Positions 11,060-21,029 are shown, counted from the stretch's first letter. The stretch: 64,000 bases of DNA from Enterobacter kobei (GCF_001729765.1 NZ_CP017181.1:1488001-1552000); one strand, 5' to 3'. Numbers and translations are program-made. Notes: a model not told the origin generated them from the letters alone.

Positions 11060-12499
11060 TTAATGAGTTATTTTCGTTTTTTGTTCTGCCAGTTGCGCAA
11101 TCCGTTTCGCCATTCCCCGGAAGATAAAAAGATGGGCGGGGATCATGAACAGCCAGTAAAACAGGCCCGGCATCCCGTGCGGGTGCCACCAGGCGCGGAC
11201 GTCCAGTTCCCGATGATCGCCTTTATCCTTAAGGGTGAAGCAGAGTCGCCCCAGCCCCGGCGCTTTCATACCGAACAACAACGCCAGCTGCTTTTCCGGC
11301 TCGACGATGATCACTTTCCAGCTGTCGACCGCGTCGCCCACCTCAAGAAACGGGCGCGCCGGGCGGCCTTTCGCCAGCCTGTGCCCCACCAGCAGATCCA
11401 TTGTCCCACGCGTTTGCCAGAGAAGATTGCCGAAGAAATAACGTTCTTTGCCGCCAATTTGGTTCACCACTTCCCACAGCGCCTCAAGGCTGGCAGAGGT
11501 TTTTACCGTGCAGCCCGCCTGTTTCGGGTAATAACCGTACTCCGGCCGCCAGCGGGCAAAGGCCTGCGCGTCATAACCCCAGTCGCTGGAGTTCACCAGC
11601 TGCTCTTCTTCTTTCAGCGTATTGCGTACCGCGTCGTCAAAACGGATCAGATCCTGAGGGATTAAGGCGCGCAGCTCGCGATCGTCCGCCAGCAGATCGT
11701 GTTTCAGCCCCTGAATCAGCGCTTTGGCGGTGGTCGGCGGCACGGAGGTGATCACATTTAAAAACCAGACTGAGATCCAGCGGGTCGGGAAAGGGATGGG
11801 GATCAGCCAGCGGCGGCGTCCGCTGACGCGCATGAAATGTTCGAACTGCTGCTGATAGCTCAGCACTTCAGGGCCTGCTGCTTCAAGCACCCGGTGTTGC
11901 TCCGCCGGGTGATCGAGCAATGCCACCAGATAGTGGAGCAAGTTCGCCAGCGCAATCGGCGTGGTGCGCGAGCGGACCCAGCGCGGCGGCGTCAGTACCG
12001 GCAGGTTGTAGACCATATCGCGCATCACTTCAAAAGCGGCTGAGCCCGCGCCGACGATGATCCCTGCGCGCAGTTCGGTGACGGGGATATTCGCCCCGCG
12101 GAGGGTGTCCGCCGTCAGCTGGCGGGCGCGCAGGTGATCGGACTGCTCGCTCTCAGGCGCCTGGAGCGAACTTAAAAAAATCACCTGCTTCACCGGCGTT
12201 TGCAGCAGGGCATCGCGGACGTTCAACGCCACCTGTCGCTCGTGGGCGATAAAATCGCCGCCTTCGCCCATGCTGTGGACCAGGTAGTAAAGCGTGTCGA
12301 CCTCTTCCAGCAGCGCGGGAAGCGCCTTCGGCCAGTTGAGGTCAACGTTGTGGCAGGTGACGCCCGGCAACGCCAGCTTTTGCAGGCGGTCGGTGTTGCG
12401 TGCCGCTGCCAGCACCTGATGTCCCCGCTGGCTCAATGCCGTGGTGAGATGCTGACCGATATACCCGCTGGCGCCCAGCACCAGAATGCGTTGCGGCAC
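11060..12499 (-). CDS. ybjT: SDR-family protein YbjT (DUF2867)
   Basis: A 479-residue protein. Residues 1-about 300 form an atypical SDR domain ([14 protein letters not shown] nucleotide motif near the N-terminus; [17 protein letters not shown]). Residues about 310-470 form the DUF2867 lipid/aromatic-binding-like domain. A hydrophobic stretch near the C-terminus ([18 protein letters not shown]) suggests membrane association. It starts 10 bases after the ltaE stop, so it is co-transcribed with ltaE. The function is not established. Confidence 0.9.
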   Translation of the reverse strand: MPQRILVLGASGYIGQHLTTALSQRGHQVLAAARNTDRLQKLALPGVTCHNVDLNWPKALPALLEEVDTLYYLVHSMGEGGDFIAHERQVALNVRDALLQTPVKQVIFLSSLQAPESEQSDHLRARQLTADTLRGANIPVTELRAGIIVGAGSAAFEVMRDMVYNLPVLTPPRWVRSRTTPIALANLLHYLVALLDHPAEQHRVLEAAGPEVLSYQQQFEHFMRVSGRRRWLIPIPFPTRWISVWFLNVITSVPPTTAKALIQGLKHDLLADDRELRALIPQDLIRFDDAVRNTLKEEEQLVNSSDWGYDAQAFARWRPEYGYYPKQAGCTVKTSASLEALWEVVNQIGGKERYFFGNLLWQTRGTMDLLVGHRLAKGRPARPFLEVGDAVDSWKVIIVEPEKQLALLFGMKAPGLGRLCFTLKDKGDHRELDVRAWWHPHGMPGLFYWLFMIPAHLFIFRGMAKRIAQLAEQKTKITH

Positions 12500-12509
12500 G
12501 TGAGGCTCC

Positions 12510-13511
12510 TTAGCGCTGTAAAAACGCCTGCCAGTGTTTCACCACCTCTGCCAGCTGTTCGCGGTTCACGTCGAGGTGCATGACCAGACGCACCACTGGA
12601 GAGGCGTTGATCAGCACGCCGCGCGCTTTCATAAATTCGCCCAGCGCAGCGGCATGTTCGTCGCCCACGCGAATGAACAGCATGTTGGTGTCGTGGCGCA
12701 TCACGTCCGCACCGATCTCGCGCAGCTGTGTGGCCATCCATGCGGCGTTATCGTGATCGTCTTTCAGGCGCGCCACGTTATTTTTGAGAGCATACAGACC
12801 CGCTGCCGCCAGAATACCGGCCTGGCGCATGCCGCCGCCGGTCATCTTACGCCAGCGGTTGGCGCGCTTGATGTAATCCGCATTGCCGACCAGCAGGGAA
12901 CCCACCGGCGTACCCAGCCCTTTGGAGAGGCAAATGGTGAACGAGTCGCAATATTGCGTAATCTCTTTCAGCTCGCAGCCGTACGCCACTACGGCGTTAA
13001 AAATGCGCGCACCGTCAACGTGCAGGCCGAGCTTGCGCTCGCGGGTGAAGTCCCATGCCGCTTTCAGGTACTCGCGCGGCAGCACTTTACCGTTGTGGGT
13101 ATTTTCCAGACTGAGCAGTTTCGTGCGGGCGAAATGAATATCGTCGGCTTTGATTTTTGCCGCGACCTTATCGAGCGGGAGTGTACCGTCCGGCGCGGCG
13201 TCAATCGGCTGCGGCTGGATGCTGCCAAGCACCGCCGCACCGCCGGCTTCGTAGAGATAGTTATGCGCGCCCTGGCCGACAATATACTCTTCGCCGCGCT
13301 CGCAGTGGCTGAGCAGCGCCACGAGGTTCGCCTGCGTGCCGGTCGGCAGGAACAGCGCGGCCTCCTTGCCACTCAGCTCTGCCGCATAGCGCTGTAACGC
13401 GTTGACCGTCGGGTCATCGCCGTAGACGTCGTCCCCGACCGGGGCGGCCATCATCTCTTCGAGCATGGCACGGCTCGGGCGGGTAACGGTATCACTACGC
13501 AAATCAATCAT
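12510..13511 (-). CDS. ltaE: Low-specificity L-threonine aldolase
   Basis: A 333-residue PLP enzyme that cleaves L-threonine and L-allo-threonine to glycine and acetaldehyde. N-terminal [13 protein letters not shown] is the family signature. PLP-binding residues include the Lys in [19 protein letters not shown] (about residue 197) and the Asp/His in [12 protein letters not shown]. The length equals that of E. coli LtaE. It lies 38 bases downstream of poxB with the same orientation, forming the conserved poxB-ltaE-ybjT cluster. Confidence 0.95.
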   Translation of the reverse strand: MIDLRSDTVTRPSRAMLEEMMAAPVGDDVYGDDPTVNALQRYAAELSGKEAALFLPTGTQANLVALLSHCERGEEYIVGQGAHNYLYEAGGAAVLGSIQPQPIDAAPDGTLPLDKVAAKIKADDIHFARTKLLSLENTHNGKVLPREYLKAAWDFTRERKLGLHVDGARIFNAVVAYGCELKEITQYCDSFTICLSKGLGTPVGSLLVGNADYIKRANRWRKMTGGGMRQAGILAAAGLYALKNNVARLKDDHDNAAWMATQLREIGADVMRHDTNMLFIRVGDEHAAALGEFMKARGVLINASPVVRLVMHLDVNREQLAEVVKHWQAFLQR

Positions 13512-13549
13512 TTCACATCCCTTTATTTTAAGAGGTCACGTGAAATGTT

Positions 13550-15268
13550 TTACCTGAGCCAGTTGGTTTTTGCCAGTTCGATCACTTCATCACCTCGGCC
13601 GCTGATGATGGCGCGCAGCATATAGAGGCTAAAACCTTTCGCCTGTTCCAGCTTGATTTGCGGTGGAATAGCCAGCTCTTCTTTGGCGACTACCACATCC
13701 ACCAGCACCGGACCGTCGATAGAAAAGGCGCGCTGCAGGGCTTCATCCACGTCAGACGCTTTTTCCACGCGAATACCGGTGATGCCGCACGCCTCGGCAA
13801 TGCGCGCGAAGTTGGTGTCATGCAGTTCGGTACCGTCCGTCAGATAACCACCGGCCTTCATCTCCATCGCCACAAAGCCCAGTACGCTGTTGTTGAAGAC
13901 CACGATTTTGAGCGGCAGCTTCATCTGTACCACGGAGAGGAAATCCCCCATGAGCATGCTAAACCCGCCGTCGCCGCACATGGCCACCACCTGACGTTCC
14001 GGTGCCGTCGCTTTTGCGCCCAGCGCCTGCGGCATGGCGTTGGCCATCGAGCCGTGGTTGAACGAACCCAGCAGGCGGCGTTTGCCGTTCATCTTCAGGT
14101 AGCGTGCTGCCCAGACGGTTGGCGTGCCGACGTCGCAGGTAAAAATGGCGTCGTCGTCAGCGAAATGGCTGATCTGCTGTGCCAGGTACTGCGGGTGGAT
14201 GGCTTTGTCGCTCGGTTTGGCGAGATCGTCCAGCCCCTTACGGGCATCGCGGTAGTCACTGAGGGCTTTATCAAGAAACGCGCGATCCGTTTTCTCCTCG
14301 AGCAGCGGCAGCAGGGCGGCCAGGGTGGATTTGATATCGCCTACCAGCGCCATATCCACCTTGCTGTGCGCGCCGATGCTGGCCGGATTGATATCGATCT
14401 GAATGATTTTGGCATCCGTCGGGTAAAACGCGCGGTAAGGGAACTGGGTACCGAGTAAAATCAGCGTGTCGGCGTTCATCATGGTGTGGAACCCGCTGGA
14501 GAAACCGATCAGCCCGGTCATTCCCACATCGTAGGGGTTGTCGTACTCGACGTGCTCTTTGCCGCGCAGGGCGTGAACAATGGGGGCTTTTAGCTTACCC
14601 GCGAATTCAAGTAGCTCCTTGTGCGCGCCCGCGCAGCCGCTACCGCACATCAGGGCAATATTGCTGGAGTAACGCAGCAGCTGCGCCAGCTTTTTCAGCT
14701 CTTCTTCCGCAGGCGTCACCACAGGCTGCGGGGCGTGATACCAGTGGGTGCTGGCCCCTTCTGGTGCGGACTTGAGGGCCACATCACCCGGGATAACGAC
14801 CACCGACACGCCGCGGTTCAGCACCGCCTTGCGCATGGCGATAGCCAGAACCTGCGGGATCTGCTCCGGGGATGAAACCAGTTCGCAATAGTGGCTGCAT
14901 TCACGGAACAGCTCCTGCGGATGCGTCTCCTGAAAATAGCCGCTACCGATTTCGGAAGAGGGGATATGGGCGGCAATCGCCAGCACCGGCACGTGGTTAC
15001 GGTGGCAGTCAAACAGACCGTTGATCAGATGCAGGTTACCTGGCCCGCACGAGCCTGCACACACGGCCAGTTCACCGGTGAGCTGCGCTTCGGCTCCCGC
15101 GGCAAATGCGGCGACCTCTTCATGGCGGGTCGGCATCCATTCAATGGTTTTCATTTTGTTAAGGCTGTCGCTCAGTCCGTTCAGGGAATCGCCGGTTACG
15201 CCCCAGATACGTTTCACGCCAGCCTGTTCCAGGGTTTTCGCTATATATGCAGCCACGGTTTGTTTCAT
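13550..15268 (-). CDS. poxB: Pyruvate dehydrogenase (ubiquinone) / pyruvate oxidase
   Basis: A 572-residue thiamine-diphosphate flavoenzyme that oxidatively decarboxylates pyruvate to acetate and CO2 and passes electrons to ubiquinone at the membrane. The N-terminal TPP domain has catalytic Glu50 ([11 protein letters not shown]), the central FAD domain has [20 protein letters not shown], and the C-terminal TPP motif is [19 protein letters not shown] ... VVFNN. The C-terminal tail that acts as lipid-binding switch in E. coli is present. The start at 15268 gives the E. coli length; a longer in-frame start at 15346 would add 26 residues without homology. In E. coli the gene is RpoS-dependent. 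Confidence 0.96.
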   Translation of the reverse strand: MKQTVAAYIAKTLEQAGVKRIWGVTGDSLNGLSDSLNKMKTIEWMPTRHEEVAAFAAGAEAQLTGELAVCAGSCGPGNLHLINGLFDCHRNHVPVLAIAAHIPSSEIGSGYFQETHPQELFRECSHYCELVSSPEQIPQVLAIAMRKAVLNRGVSVVVIPGDVALKSAPEGASTHWYHAPQPVVTPAEEELKKLAQLLRYSSNIALMCGSGCAGAHKELLEFAGKLKAPIVHALRGKEHVEYDNPYDVGMTGLIGFSSGFHTMMNADTLILLGTQFPYRAFYPTDAKIIQIDINPASIGAHSKVDMALVGDIKSTLAALLPLLEEKTDRAFLDKALSDYRDARKGLDDLAKPSDKAIHPQYLAQQISHFADDDAIFTCDVGTPTVWAARYLKMNGKRRLLGSFNHGSMANAMPQALGAKATAPERQVVAMCGDGGFSMLMGDFLSVVQMKLPLKIVVFNNSVLGFVAMEMKAGGYLTDGTELHDTNFARIAEACGITGIRVEKASDVDEALQRAFSIDGPVLVDVVVAKEELAIPPQIKLEQAKGFSLYMLRAIISGRGDEVIELAKTNWLR

Positions 15269-15419
15269 GGGTGTCCTTCTCCTTTTTGTGATATCGCTTA
15301 CAAGCTTAGAAGAAAGTCGCTGTATTGCCTGCTCAATACCCCTCAATTAACAGGGTTTCCTTGCGCGATAATTCGGCATAATCTGGTGCTGACTCAGGTG
15401 AAAACAGGAATCATTTCAA

Positions 15420-15854
15420 ATGGTTAAATCATTGTTAATTGCTGTTAATGAAAAGCTATCGTGCGACGATCTTGGCAAACTCTTGTTACGACTTGCCGTC
15501 GGTGGGTTGATGCTCTTTCACGGTTTGCACAAGTTATTCGGCGGCGTGGGCTTTATCAGCGGCATGCTGGTGGAAAAAGGGTTGCCGGGGTTTATCGCTT
15601 ATGGCGTGTTGATTGGCGAAGTGGTGGCACCGATGTTGATTATTGTCGGGCTCTTTACGCGCCCGGCCGCGCTGATGCTGGCGTTTACGATGATTGTGGC
15701 ATGGCTTATGGTAGGAATGGGTGAAACGCTCGCCCTCGATAAGGTTGGGGCATGGGCGATTGAAAGCCTGGTGTACTTCTTTATTGGCTCGCTGGCGGTG
15801 GCATTTTTAGGGGCAGGGCGGTTTGCGCTGGGGAAAGCACCGGCGTGGCGTTGA
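15420..15854 (+). CDS. DoxX-family membrane protein
   Basis: A 144-residue protein with about four transmembrane helices (around residues 20-38, 58-80, 83-103 and 113-135) and the DoxX pattern LLLRLAVGGLMLFHGLHKLFGG ... GEVVAPMLIIVGLFTRPAALML. DoxX-family proteins are linked to quinone-dependent redox or thiol homeostasis, but no precise role can be given here. It is an extra gene relative to E. coli, where poxB and hcr are adjacent. It shares its position with the CRISPR array and ends in its own terminator, so it is not obviously connected with the array. Confidence 0.8.
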   Translation: MVKSLLIAVNEKLSCDDLGKLLLRLAVGGLMLFHGLHKLFGGVGFISGMLVEKGLPGFIAYGVLIGEVVAPMLIIVGLFTRPAALMLAFTMIVAWLMVGMGETLALDKVGAWAIESLVYFFIGSLAVAFLGAGRFALGKAPAWR

Positions 15855-15876
15855 GGTTTGTGCTCTGGTATGAAGG

Positions 15877-15900
15877 AAGGGGTCTATAGACCCTTTTTTA
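15877..15900 (+). terminator. Terminator of the DoxX gene
   Basis: Hairpin GGGTC-tata-GACCC with a following TTTTTTTA tract, 25 bases past the stop. Confidence 0.85.
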
Positions 15901-15901
15901 T

Positions 15902-16019
15902 TGGCTGTTTTTAACTTATTGATTTTATTGTGCTGAAATGTATGTGAAGAAAAAAGGGATCGAGACGATTTTTTAGGTTATTTCTTTATCTGACAACGTG
16001 ATAGGTGTAGATTGTTCCA
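15902..16019 (+). promoter_or_regulatory. Candidate CRISPR leader
   Basis: An AT-rich 118-base stretch between the DoxX terminator and the first repeat. It sits at the end of the array where repeats are well conserved, opposite the decayed end, and upstream in the sense of the type I-F crRNA strand. It should contain the array promoter and the IHF/integration signals, but I cannot identify these individually. Confidence 0.6.
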
Positions 16020-17131
16020 GTTCACTGCCGTACAGGCAGCTTAGAAATGTTCCGACACTGCGTTACCCGTCAGCTGCGCCGTTCACTGCTGTACAGGCAG
16101 CTTAGAAATGCAAAAATCCGCCACGTAATCAAGACTCGACGTTCACTGCCGTACAGGCAGCTTAGAAAGTTGGCAGTGGGTTCACTCTCACAACGCCTGA
16201 GTTCACTGCCGTACAGGCAGCTTAGAAATGATGGTTGGTTATGCACGAGAAAAGGGAACGAGTTCACTGCCGTACAGGCAGCTTAGAAATGCACTAACTG
16301 ATTGATGCGAGGGTAGTTGTAGTTCACTGCCGTACAGGCAGCTTAGAAAAGTCATTTCAACGGGGCCATATCAAAACGTGAGTTCACTGCCGTACAGGCA
16401 GCTTAGAAAGTGCACGTTCGTGTTCAACCCGCAGATAGCGTCGTTCACTGCCGTACAGGCAGCTTAGAAAAGGAAACCCTTCTGATCCATGAGAACGAAT
16501 GGGTTCACTGCCGTACAGGCAGCTTAGAAACTACACTTCGGGTTACGATCAGCCATTTCAACTGTTCACTGCCGTACAGGCAGCTTAGAAAGTCGCTATG
16601 AGCTGCACCGGCTCAACAAAAACGTTCACTGCCGTACAGGCAGCTTAGAAAAGAATCCCGGAGGACGGGATGGTGTTAAAACTGTGCACTGCCGTACAGG
16701 CAGCTTAGAAATCTTCAGGCATGTTGCAAATATGAACGCGATCGTGCACTGCCGTACAGGCAGCTTAGAAAAATCACGATAGTCCGGAGTATCGAAACTC
16801 TCAGTTCACTGCCGTACAGGCAGCTTAGAAATCTTTAATCCGAGCCTCAAGGACATCGTTTGTGTTCACTGCCGTACAGGCAGCTTAGAAAGAAAACCTC
16901 CTGCACGGAGGCGCGAAAACAGATTTCATTGCCGTACAGGCAGCTTAGAAAAGTCCGACACTGTGTTTCCGTCTGTTCAGTACGTTCACTGCCGTACAGG
17001 CAGCTTAGAAAACAATCTGAACTCCTTACCTTGTCACAGATGCGCTTAGTGCAATACAGGCAGCTTATAAAGTCGCGGAATACAACGACGCCATCTATCA
17101 ATAGTTCACTGCCGTACACGCAGCAACCATA
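16020..17131 (+). CRISPR. Type I-F CRISPR array, 19 repeats, 18 spacers, no cas genes in window
   Basis: 28-base repeats start GTTCACTGCC, contain the perfect palindromic core CTGCCGTACAGGCAG and end CTTAGAAA, the type I-F consensus. Repeats begin at 16020, 16081, 16141, 16201, 16262, 16322, 16382, 16443, 16503, 16564, 16624, 16684, 16744, 16804, 16864, 16924, 16984, 17044 and 17104. Spacers are 32 or 33 bases. Most repeats are identical. Repeat 2 has one C-to-T change; repeats 12 and 13 share a T-to-G change (GTGCACTG); repeat 16 starts TTTCATTG; repeat 18 is badly decayed; repeat 19 loses its 3' half after CGTACACGCAG. Decay on the right sets the leader on the left and transcription rightward. 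No cas1, cas2-3, csy/cas8f, cas5f, cas7f or cas6f is in the window. None of the spacers matches another place in this window by eye. Confidence 0.98.
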
Positions 17132-17164
17132 TGTAGTTCGGCACAAACACTGTGCCGCCTGATT

Positions 17165-17250
17165 ATAAGCCCGGTGGCGCTAGCGCTTACCGGGCCTACG
17201 ACGATCCAGCCCCTACAAGGTAGGCCGGGTAAACGCAGTGCCACCCGGCA
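17165..17250. repeat. BIME: two REP palindromes
   Basis: Two REP stems in tandem, one at 17169-17195 (GCCCGGTGGCGC ... TTACCGGGC) and one at 17224-17249 (GCCGGGTAAACG ... CCACCCGGC). They are separated by a short linker containing CCCCTACAAGGTAG. They lie between the CRISPR trailer and the hcr stop. Confidence 0.85.
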
Positions 17251-17272
17251 AAAACGGGGGCACCGCATCAGA

Positions 17273-18241
17273 TTATGCGAGGACCAGATCCCCCTGCGGA
17301 TGGCATGAGCACGCCAGCACGTAACCTTCGGCAATTTCCGCGTCGGAGAGCGTCATGGTACTGGTGACAGTGTACTCACCTGAAACCACTTTCGTCTTAC
17401 AGCAACCGCATACGCCCGCACGGCAGGCGGCCACTACCGGTACCTTATTGCTTTCGAGTGCCTCCAGCAAAGTCGTTCCCACGCGGCCAAAGAAGGTCTG
17501 CGCAGGCTGTAGCTTAGTAAACTGAATCCCGCTGGTTGCCGCCTCCGCTACCGGCGTGAAGAATTGCTCCTTGAAGAAGCGGGTCACGCCAAGCGCCTTC
17601 ACTTCTTTCTCGACGATATCCATGTAAGGCGCCGGGCCGCAGGTCATCACGGTACGGTGCGCAATATCCGGCACGCTTTGCAGCAGCTCGCGGCTCAGAC
17701 GGCCGGGCACAAAACCGTGGACCGCATTGTGTTCTGCCACCAGTGTTACCGGATAATTACGCCACTCCTCGGCAAAAATGACATCTTCCGGAGAGCGAAC
17801 GCTAAAGATCACCTGCACGTCGGCCTGCGGACGGTTTTTCGCCAGCCAGCGGCGCATGGACATAATCGGCGTGACGCCACAGCCCGCCGCCAGCAGCAGG
17901 AATTTATCTTCCGCCTTGTCGTCACAGGTGAAATCGCCCTGGGCGTCTGACAGCCAGATATAGTCTCCGCGCTTCACGTCACGGGTCAGCCACTGCGAGC
18001 CGGCACCGTCATCAATACGGCGAATGGTAAGCGTGATGTATTCGCTCACGCCCGGCGTTGAGGAGATCGTGTAGGCACGCAGGGTGTCCGCCGAATGGCG
18101 GACACTGACCAGCGCATACTGACCGGCACGGTACGGATAGTAATCGTGGCAAATCAGTGAGAGCGTCCACACATCCGGCGTCTCCTGGTGGATGTGATGA
18201 ACCTGCATCCTCCACGGACATTGTGAGGTTGGCATGGTCAT
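17273..18241 (-). CDS. hcr: NADH oxidoreductase for Hcp
   Basis: A 322-residue electron-transfer protein. The FAD-binding reductase domain (about 1-110; RAYTISSTPG flavin motif) is followed by the NADH-binding domain (about 110-230; LLLAAGCGVTPIMSM). A C-terminal plant-type [2Fe-2S] ferredoxin domain (about 240-322) carries Cys ligands in CRAGVCGCCKTKVVSG and a further Cys in YVLACSCHP. It reduces Hcp, the NO reductase/hybrid-cluster protein, with NADH. It starts 10 bases after the hcp stop, in the same transcript. Confidence 0.96.
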   Translation of the reverse strand: MTMPTSQCPWRMQVHHIHQETPDVWTLSLICHDYYPYRAGQYALVSVRHSADTLRAYTISSTPGVSEYITLTIRRIDDGAGSQWLTRDVKRGDYIWLSDAQGDFTCDDKAEDKFLLLAAGCGVTPIMSMRRWLAKNRPQADVQVIFSVRSPEDVIFAEEWRNYPVTLVAEHNAVHGFVPGRLSRELLQSVPDIAHRTVMTCGPAPYMDIVEKEVKALGVTRFFKEQFFTPVAEAATSGIQFTKLQPAQTFFGRVGTTLLEALESNKVPVVAACRAGVCGCCKTKVVSGEYTVTSTMTLSDAEIAEGYVLACSCHPQGDLVLA

Positions 18242-18251
18242 GAATAACTCC

Positions 18252-19904
18252 TTACGCGCTCAGCAGCTGCTTCATATCATCTTCAACGTTGGTGACGGAG
18301 CGCAGGCCGAATTTTTCGTTCAGCACGGCCAGCAGGTCCGGCGTCAGGAAGCCTGGCGCGGTCGGGCCGGTCACGATGTTGGTCACGCCCAGAGAGAGCA
18401 GGGTCAGCAGGATGACGATCGCTTTCTGCTCAAACCACGAAAGCACCAGCGACAGCGGCAGGTCGTTCACGCCACAGCCCAGTTTCTCCGCCAGGGTAAC
18501 CGCCAGAATAATGGCCGAGTAAGCATCGTTACACTGGCCCGCATCGATCAGGCGCGGCAGACCTTCGATATTGCCGAAGTCCAGCTTGTTGAAACGGTAT
18601 TTACCGCACGCCAGGGTCAGGATCAGGCAATCGTCCGGTACGCTGGTGGCGAAATCGGTGAAGTAGTTACGCTCACCGCGCGCGCCGTCGCAGCCGCCGA
18701 CGAGGAAGATGTGGCGCAGCTTTTCACGGCTGACGAGATCGATCAGCGAATCTGCGGCGCCGAGCAGGGTTTCACGGCCAAAGCCGACGGTGATCAGATG
18801 CGGAATTTCGCTGTACGGGAAGCCCGCCATCTGCTGCGCCTGGGCAATAACCGGACCGAAATCGTCGCCTTCGAGGTGGCTCACGCCCGGCCAGCCGACG
18901 ATGCTGCGGGTCCAGATGCGGTCGTCATACGCGCCCACGGTAGGGTCGATGATGCAGTTAGAGGTCATCACGATAGGGCCAGGGAAGCGGGCGAACTCCA
19001 CCTGCTGGTTCTGCCAGCCGCTGCCGTAGTTACCGATCAGATGTTTGAATTTACGCAGCTCCGGGTAGCCGTGCGCAGGCAGCATTTCGCCGTGGGTATA
19101 AACGTTGACGCCAGTGCCTTCAGTCTGCTTCAGCAGGTTGTAGAGATCTTTCAGGTCATGACCGGAGATCAGGATACATTTACCCTCGGTCGCCTTCACG
19201 TTGACCTGCGTTGGCGTCGGGTGGCCGTAGGTACTGGTTTCACCGGCATCCAGAATGCTCATCACGCGGAAGTTCATCTGGCCGATTTCCATTGAGCACT
19301 CAAGCAGGGCGTTCATATCGGCAGGCCAGGTACCCAGCCACGCCATGATTTTGTGGTACTGCGCGTAGATATCGTTGTCGTACTGACCGAGAACGTGCGC
19401 GTGCTCCATATACGCCGCTGCGCCTTTCAGACCGTACAGGCACAGCAGGCGCAGGCCGAGAATGTTCTCGCCAATCGCCGCTTTGTCTTTATTCGGGGTA
19501 AAGTCTGCCGCCTGACGCTGGAGGTCGCCCAGGTCATCACTCGCCAGCTGGAGTTCTGACATCGGGTTGTCCACGCGAGCGTTAGCATCAGCGTTCAGGC
19601 ACTGCGCTTTCAGCGCTTCACGCAGGGCGATAGCTTCACGGGCATAGCCGACGATACGAGGGGAATCAAAGTTAACGTTGGTCAGCGTAGAAAAGAATGC
19701 GCGCGGCGCGAAGCTGTCGACGTAGTGGTCGACGATGCCGTATTCGCGGGCTTTGAATGCCCATGCGGAAAGGCCTTGCAGGGCAGCAATCAGCAGGTCC
19801 TGCAGGTCTGATGTTTCTGCGGTTTTGCCGCACATACCCTGCGCGTAAGAGCAGCCATTGCCTGCCGGGGTACGGATGGTTTGTTCACATTGCACACAAA
19901 ACAT
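18252..19904 (-). CDS. hcp: Hybrid-cluster protein (NO reductase / hydroxylamine reductase)
   Basis: A 550-residue protein with an N-terminal Cys cluster, C3-x2-C6-x11-C18-x6-C25 ([22 protein letters not shown]). The hybrid Fe-S-O cluster ligands lie farther on ([25 protein letters not shown] and QCNDAYSAI regions). It detoxifies nitric oxide under anaerobiosis and S-nitrosylates proteins; older names call it hydroxylamine reductase. The start chosen gives the E. coli length; two codons upstream there is another in-frame ATG (MIMFCVQ). It is the first gene of hcp-hcr, preceded by an NsrR-like operator and an FNR-like site. Confidence 0.97.
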   Translation of the reverse strand: MFCVQCEQTIRTPAGNGCSYAQGMCGKTAETSDLQDLLIAALQGLSAWAFKAREYGIVDHYVDSFAPRAFFSTLTNVNFDSPRIVGYAREAIALREALKAQCLNADANARVDNPMSELQLASDDLGDLQRQAADFTPNKDKAAIGENILGLRLLCLYGLKGAAAYMEHAHVLGQYDNDIYAQYHKIMAWLGTWPADMNALLECSMEIGQMNFRVMSILDAGETSTYGHPTPTQVNVKATEGKCILISGHDLKDLYNLLKQTEGTGVNVYTHGEMLPAHGYPELRKFKHLIGNYGSGWQNQQVEFARFPGPIVMTSNCIIDPTVGAYDDRIWTRSIVGWPGVSHLEGDDFGPVIAQAQQMAGFPYSEIPHLITVGFGRETLLGAADSLIDLVSREKLRHIFLVGGCDGARGERNYFTDFATSVPDDCLILTLACGKYRFNKLDFGNIEGLPRLIDAGQCNDAYSAIILAVTLAEKLGCGVNDLPLSLVLSWFEQKAIVILLTLLSLGVTNIVTGPTAPGFLTPDLLAVLNEKFGLRSVTNVEDDMKQLLSA

Positions 19905-19918
19905 AATCACACCTGTTA

Positions 19919-19941
19919 AAGTTATATTTGATATACATGTT
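19919..19941 (-). promoter_or_regulatory. NsrR-like operator of hcp-hcr
   Basis: Read on the minus strand, the two 11-base half-sites AACATGTATAT and AAATATAACTT around one base match 19 of 22 positions of the NsrR consensus (AAGATGYATTT-N-AAATRCATCTT). It lies 15 bases before the hcp start, as expected for repression relieved by nitric oxide. Confidence 0.75.
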
Positions 19942-20000
19942 TAAGGTTATGCCTGTGCCAGAACGGTGAAAAGCGCTTTCTGCTACAAAATAGAGGGAGA

Positions 20001-20014
20001 TTGATTTAGCGCAA
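20001..20014 (-). promoter_or_regulatory. FNR-like site upstream of hcp
   Basis: The minus strand reads TTGCGCTAAATCAA; the second half-site is perfect and the first has two mismatches to TTGAT-N4-ATCAA. E. coli hcp is FNR-activated, so this is a reasonable candidate. Confidence 0.5.
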
Positions 20015-20048
20015 TTTTGGCGGCAGGCACCCTACCGCCAAAGAAGTA

Positions 20049-20948
20049 TCAGGCAGAGAAGAACGCCATCAGAATGGGAACCAGTAAACTCAAAATAAAG
20101 CCGTGCACGATGGCCGCGGGCACCATTTCCAGCCCGCCTGAGCGCTGAAGTACCGGCAGGGTAAAGTCCATCGAGGTCGCGCCGCACAGACCCAGTGCGG
20201 TAGAGCGACTGCGGCGAACCAGCCCCGGGATCAGCATAATGGCAATCAGCTCACGCGCCAGATCGTTAAAGAAGGCGGCGCTGCCGATCACCGGACCGAA
20301 TGATTCAGTCAGCAGAATACCGGAAAGGGAGTACCAGCCAAATCCGGAGGCCATTGCCAGGCCGGTTTTCAGCGGCAGATCGAGAATAAAAGCATTAATC
20401 ACACCCGCCACCATTGAGCTGGCGACAACCATTACGGCAATAATCATTCCCCGACGGTTGAGGACAATCTGTTTCAGGGTCATGCCGTTATTTCGCAGCT
20501 GGATACCAATCAGGAACAGCAGGAAGATCAGGGTATATTCACTGGCTTCTGTCGCGTGCCGTAAAAATGCCCATCCGGTGAGACCCAGAAGAAAACCGAG
20601 CACCACGACGCCGCAGAGTTTTAATGACTCAAGTGCCATCGCAATACGGGAGGGCAGCTTTTCCTGGAGGTGATGGTTTTTCCAGGGAATGGTGCGTTCC
20701 AGCCACAGCAGTGCGGCAATATTGCACAGCAAAATAACCGTAACCGTGACGGCTGAATAATGCAAAATGGAGAGTAAATTCGCGGACAGGTTATCCAGGA
20801 AGGCCAGGCTGATCCCCATAAAGAAAAGAATGAGGTAAACAATCCCGCTGAGAAAACGGTTGATAAGCCGTAATGCGGATTCCTGACGCAGCGGAATAAG
20901 GTAGCCCGCAATCAGGGGCAGCAGAATAATGAGGAGTCCTGAAAACAT
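20049..20948 (-). CDS. lysO: L-lysine exporter LysO (YbjE)
   Basis: A 299-residue membrane protein with about eight transmembrane helices, equal in length to E. coli LysO/YbjE. Conserved stretches include IAMALESLKLCGVVVLGF, GFGWYSLSGILLTESFGPVIG and GLCGATSMDFTLPVLQRSGG, the latter two probably lining the transport path. It exports lysine and toxic analogues such as thialysine. In E. coli it is controlled by ArgP and lysine; no site is obvious here. It stands alone in the leftward direction. Confidence 0.93.
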   Translation of the reverse strand: MFSGLLIILLPLIAGYLIPLRQESALRLINRFLSGIVYLILFFMGISLAFLDNLSANLLSILHYSAVTVTVILLCNIAALLWLERTIPWKNHHLQEKLPSRIAMALESLKLCGVVVLGFLLGLTGWAFLRHATEASEYTLIFLLFLIGIQLRNNGMTLKQIVLNRRGMIIAVMVVASSMVAGVINAFILDLPLKTGLAMASGFGWYSLSGILLTESFGPVIGSAAFFNDLARELIAIMLIPGLVRRSRSTALGLCGATSMDFTLPVLQRSGGLEMVPAAIVHGFILSLLVPILMAFFSA

Positions 20949-21029
20949 GAACAGCCGGTCCTTTTGAGTGTCTGTTGAGCGCCAGAGACACTACCCAATA
21001 AAGGCTATTCAGTAAAGCGGCAAAAGAAA

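Noticed and set aside
16350..16563. Shared CATTTCAAC in spacers 6 and 9
   Set aside because: Only about 9-10 contiguous bases and at different offsets with no further similarity, so probably chance.
16047..17162. Open frames across the CRISPR array on both strands, with repeated SLPYRQLRK or LSCLYGSE peptides
   Set aside because: The peptide repeats are translations of the 28-base CRISPR repeat; no start site or family support.
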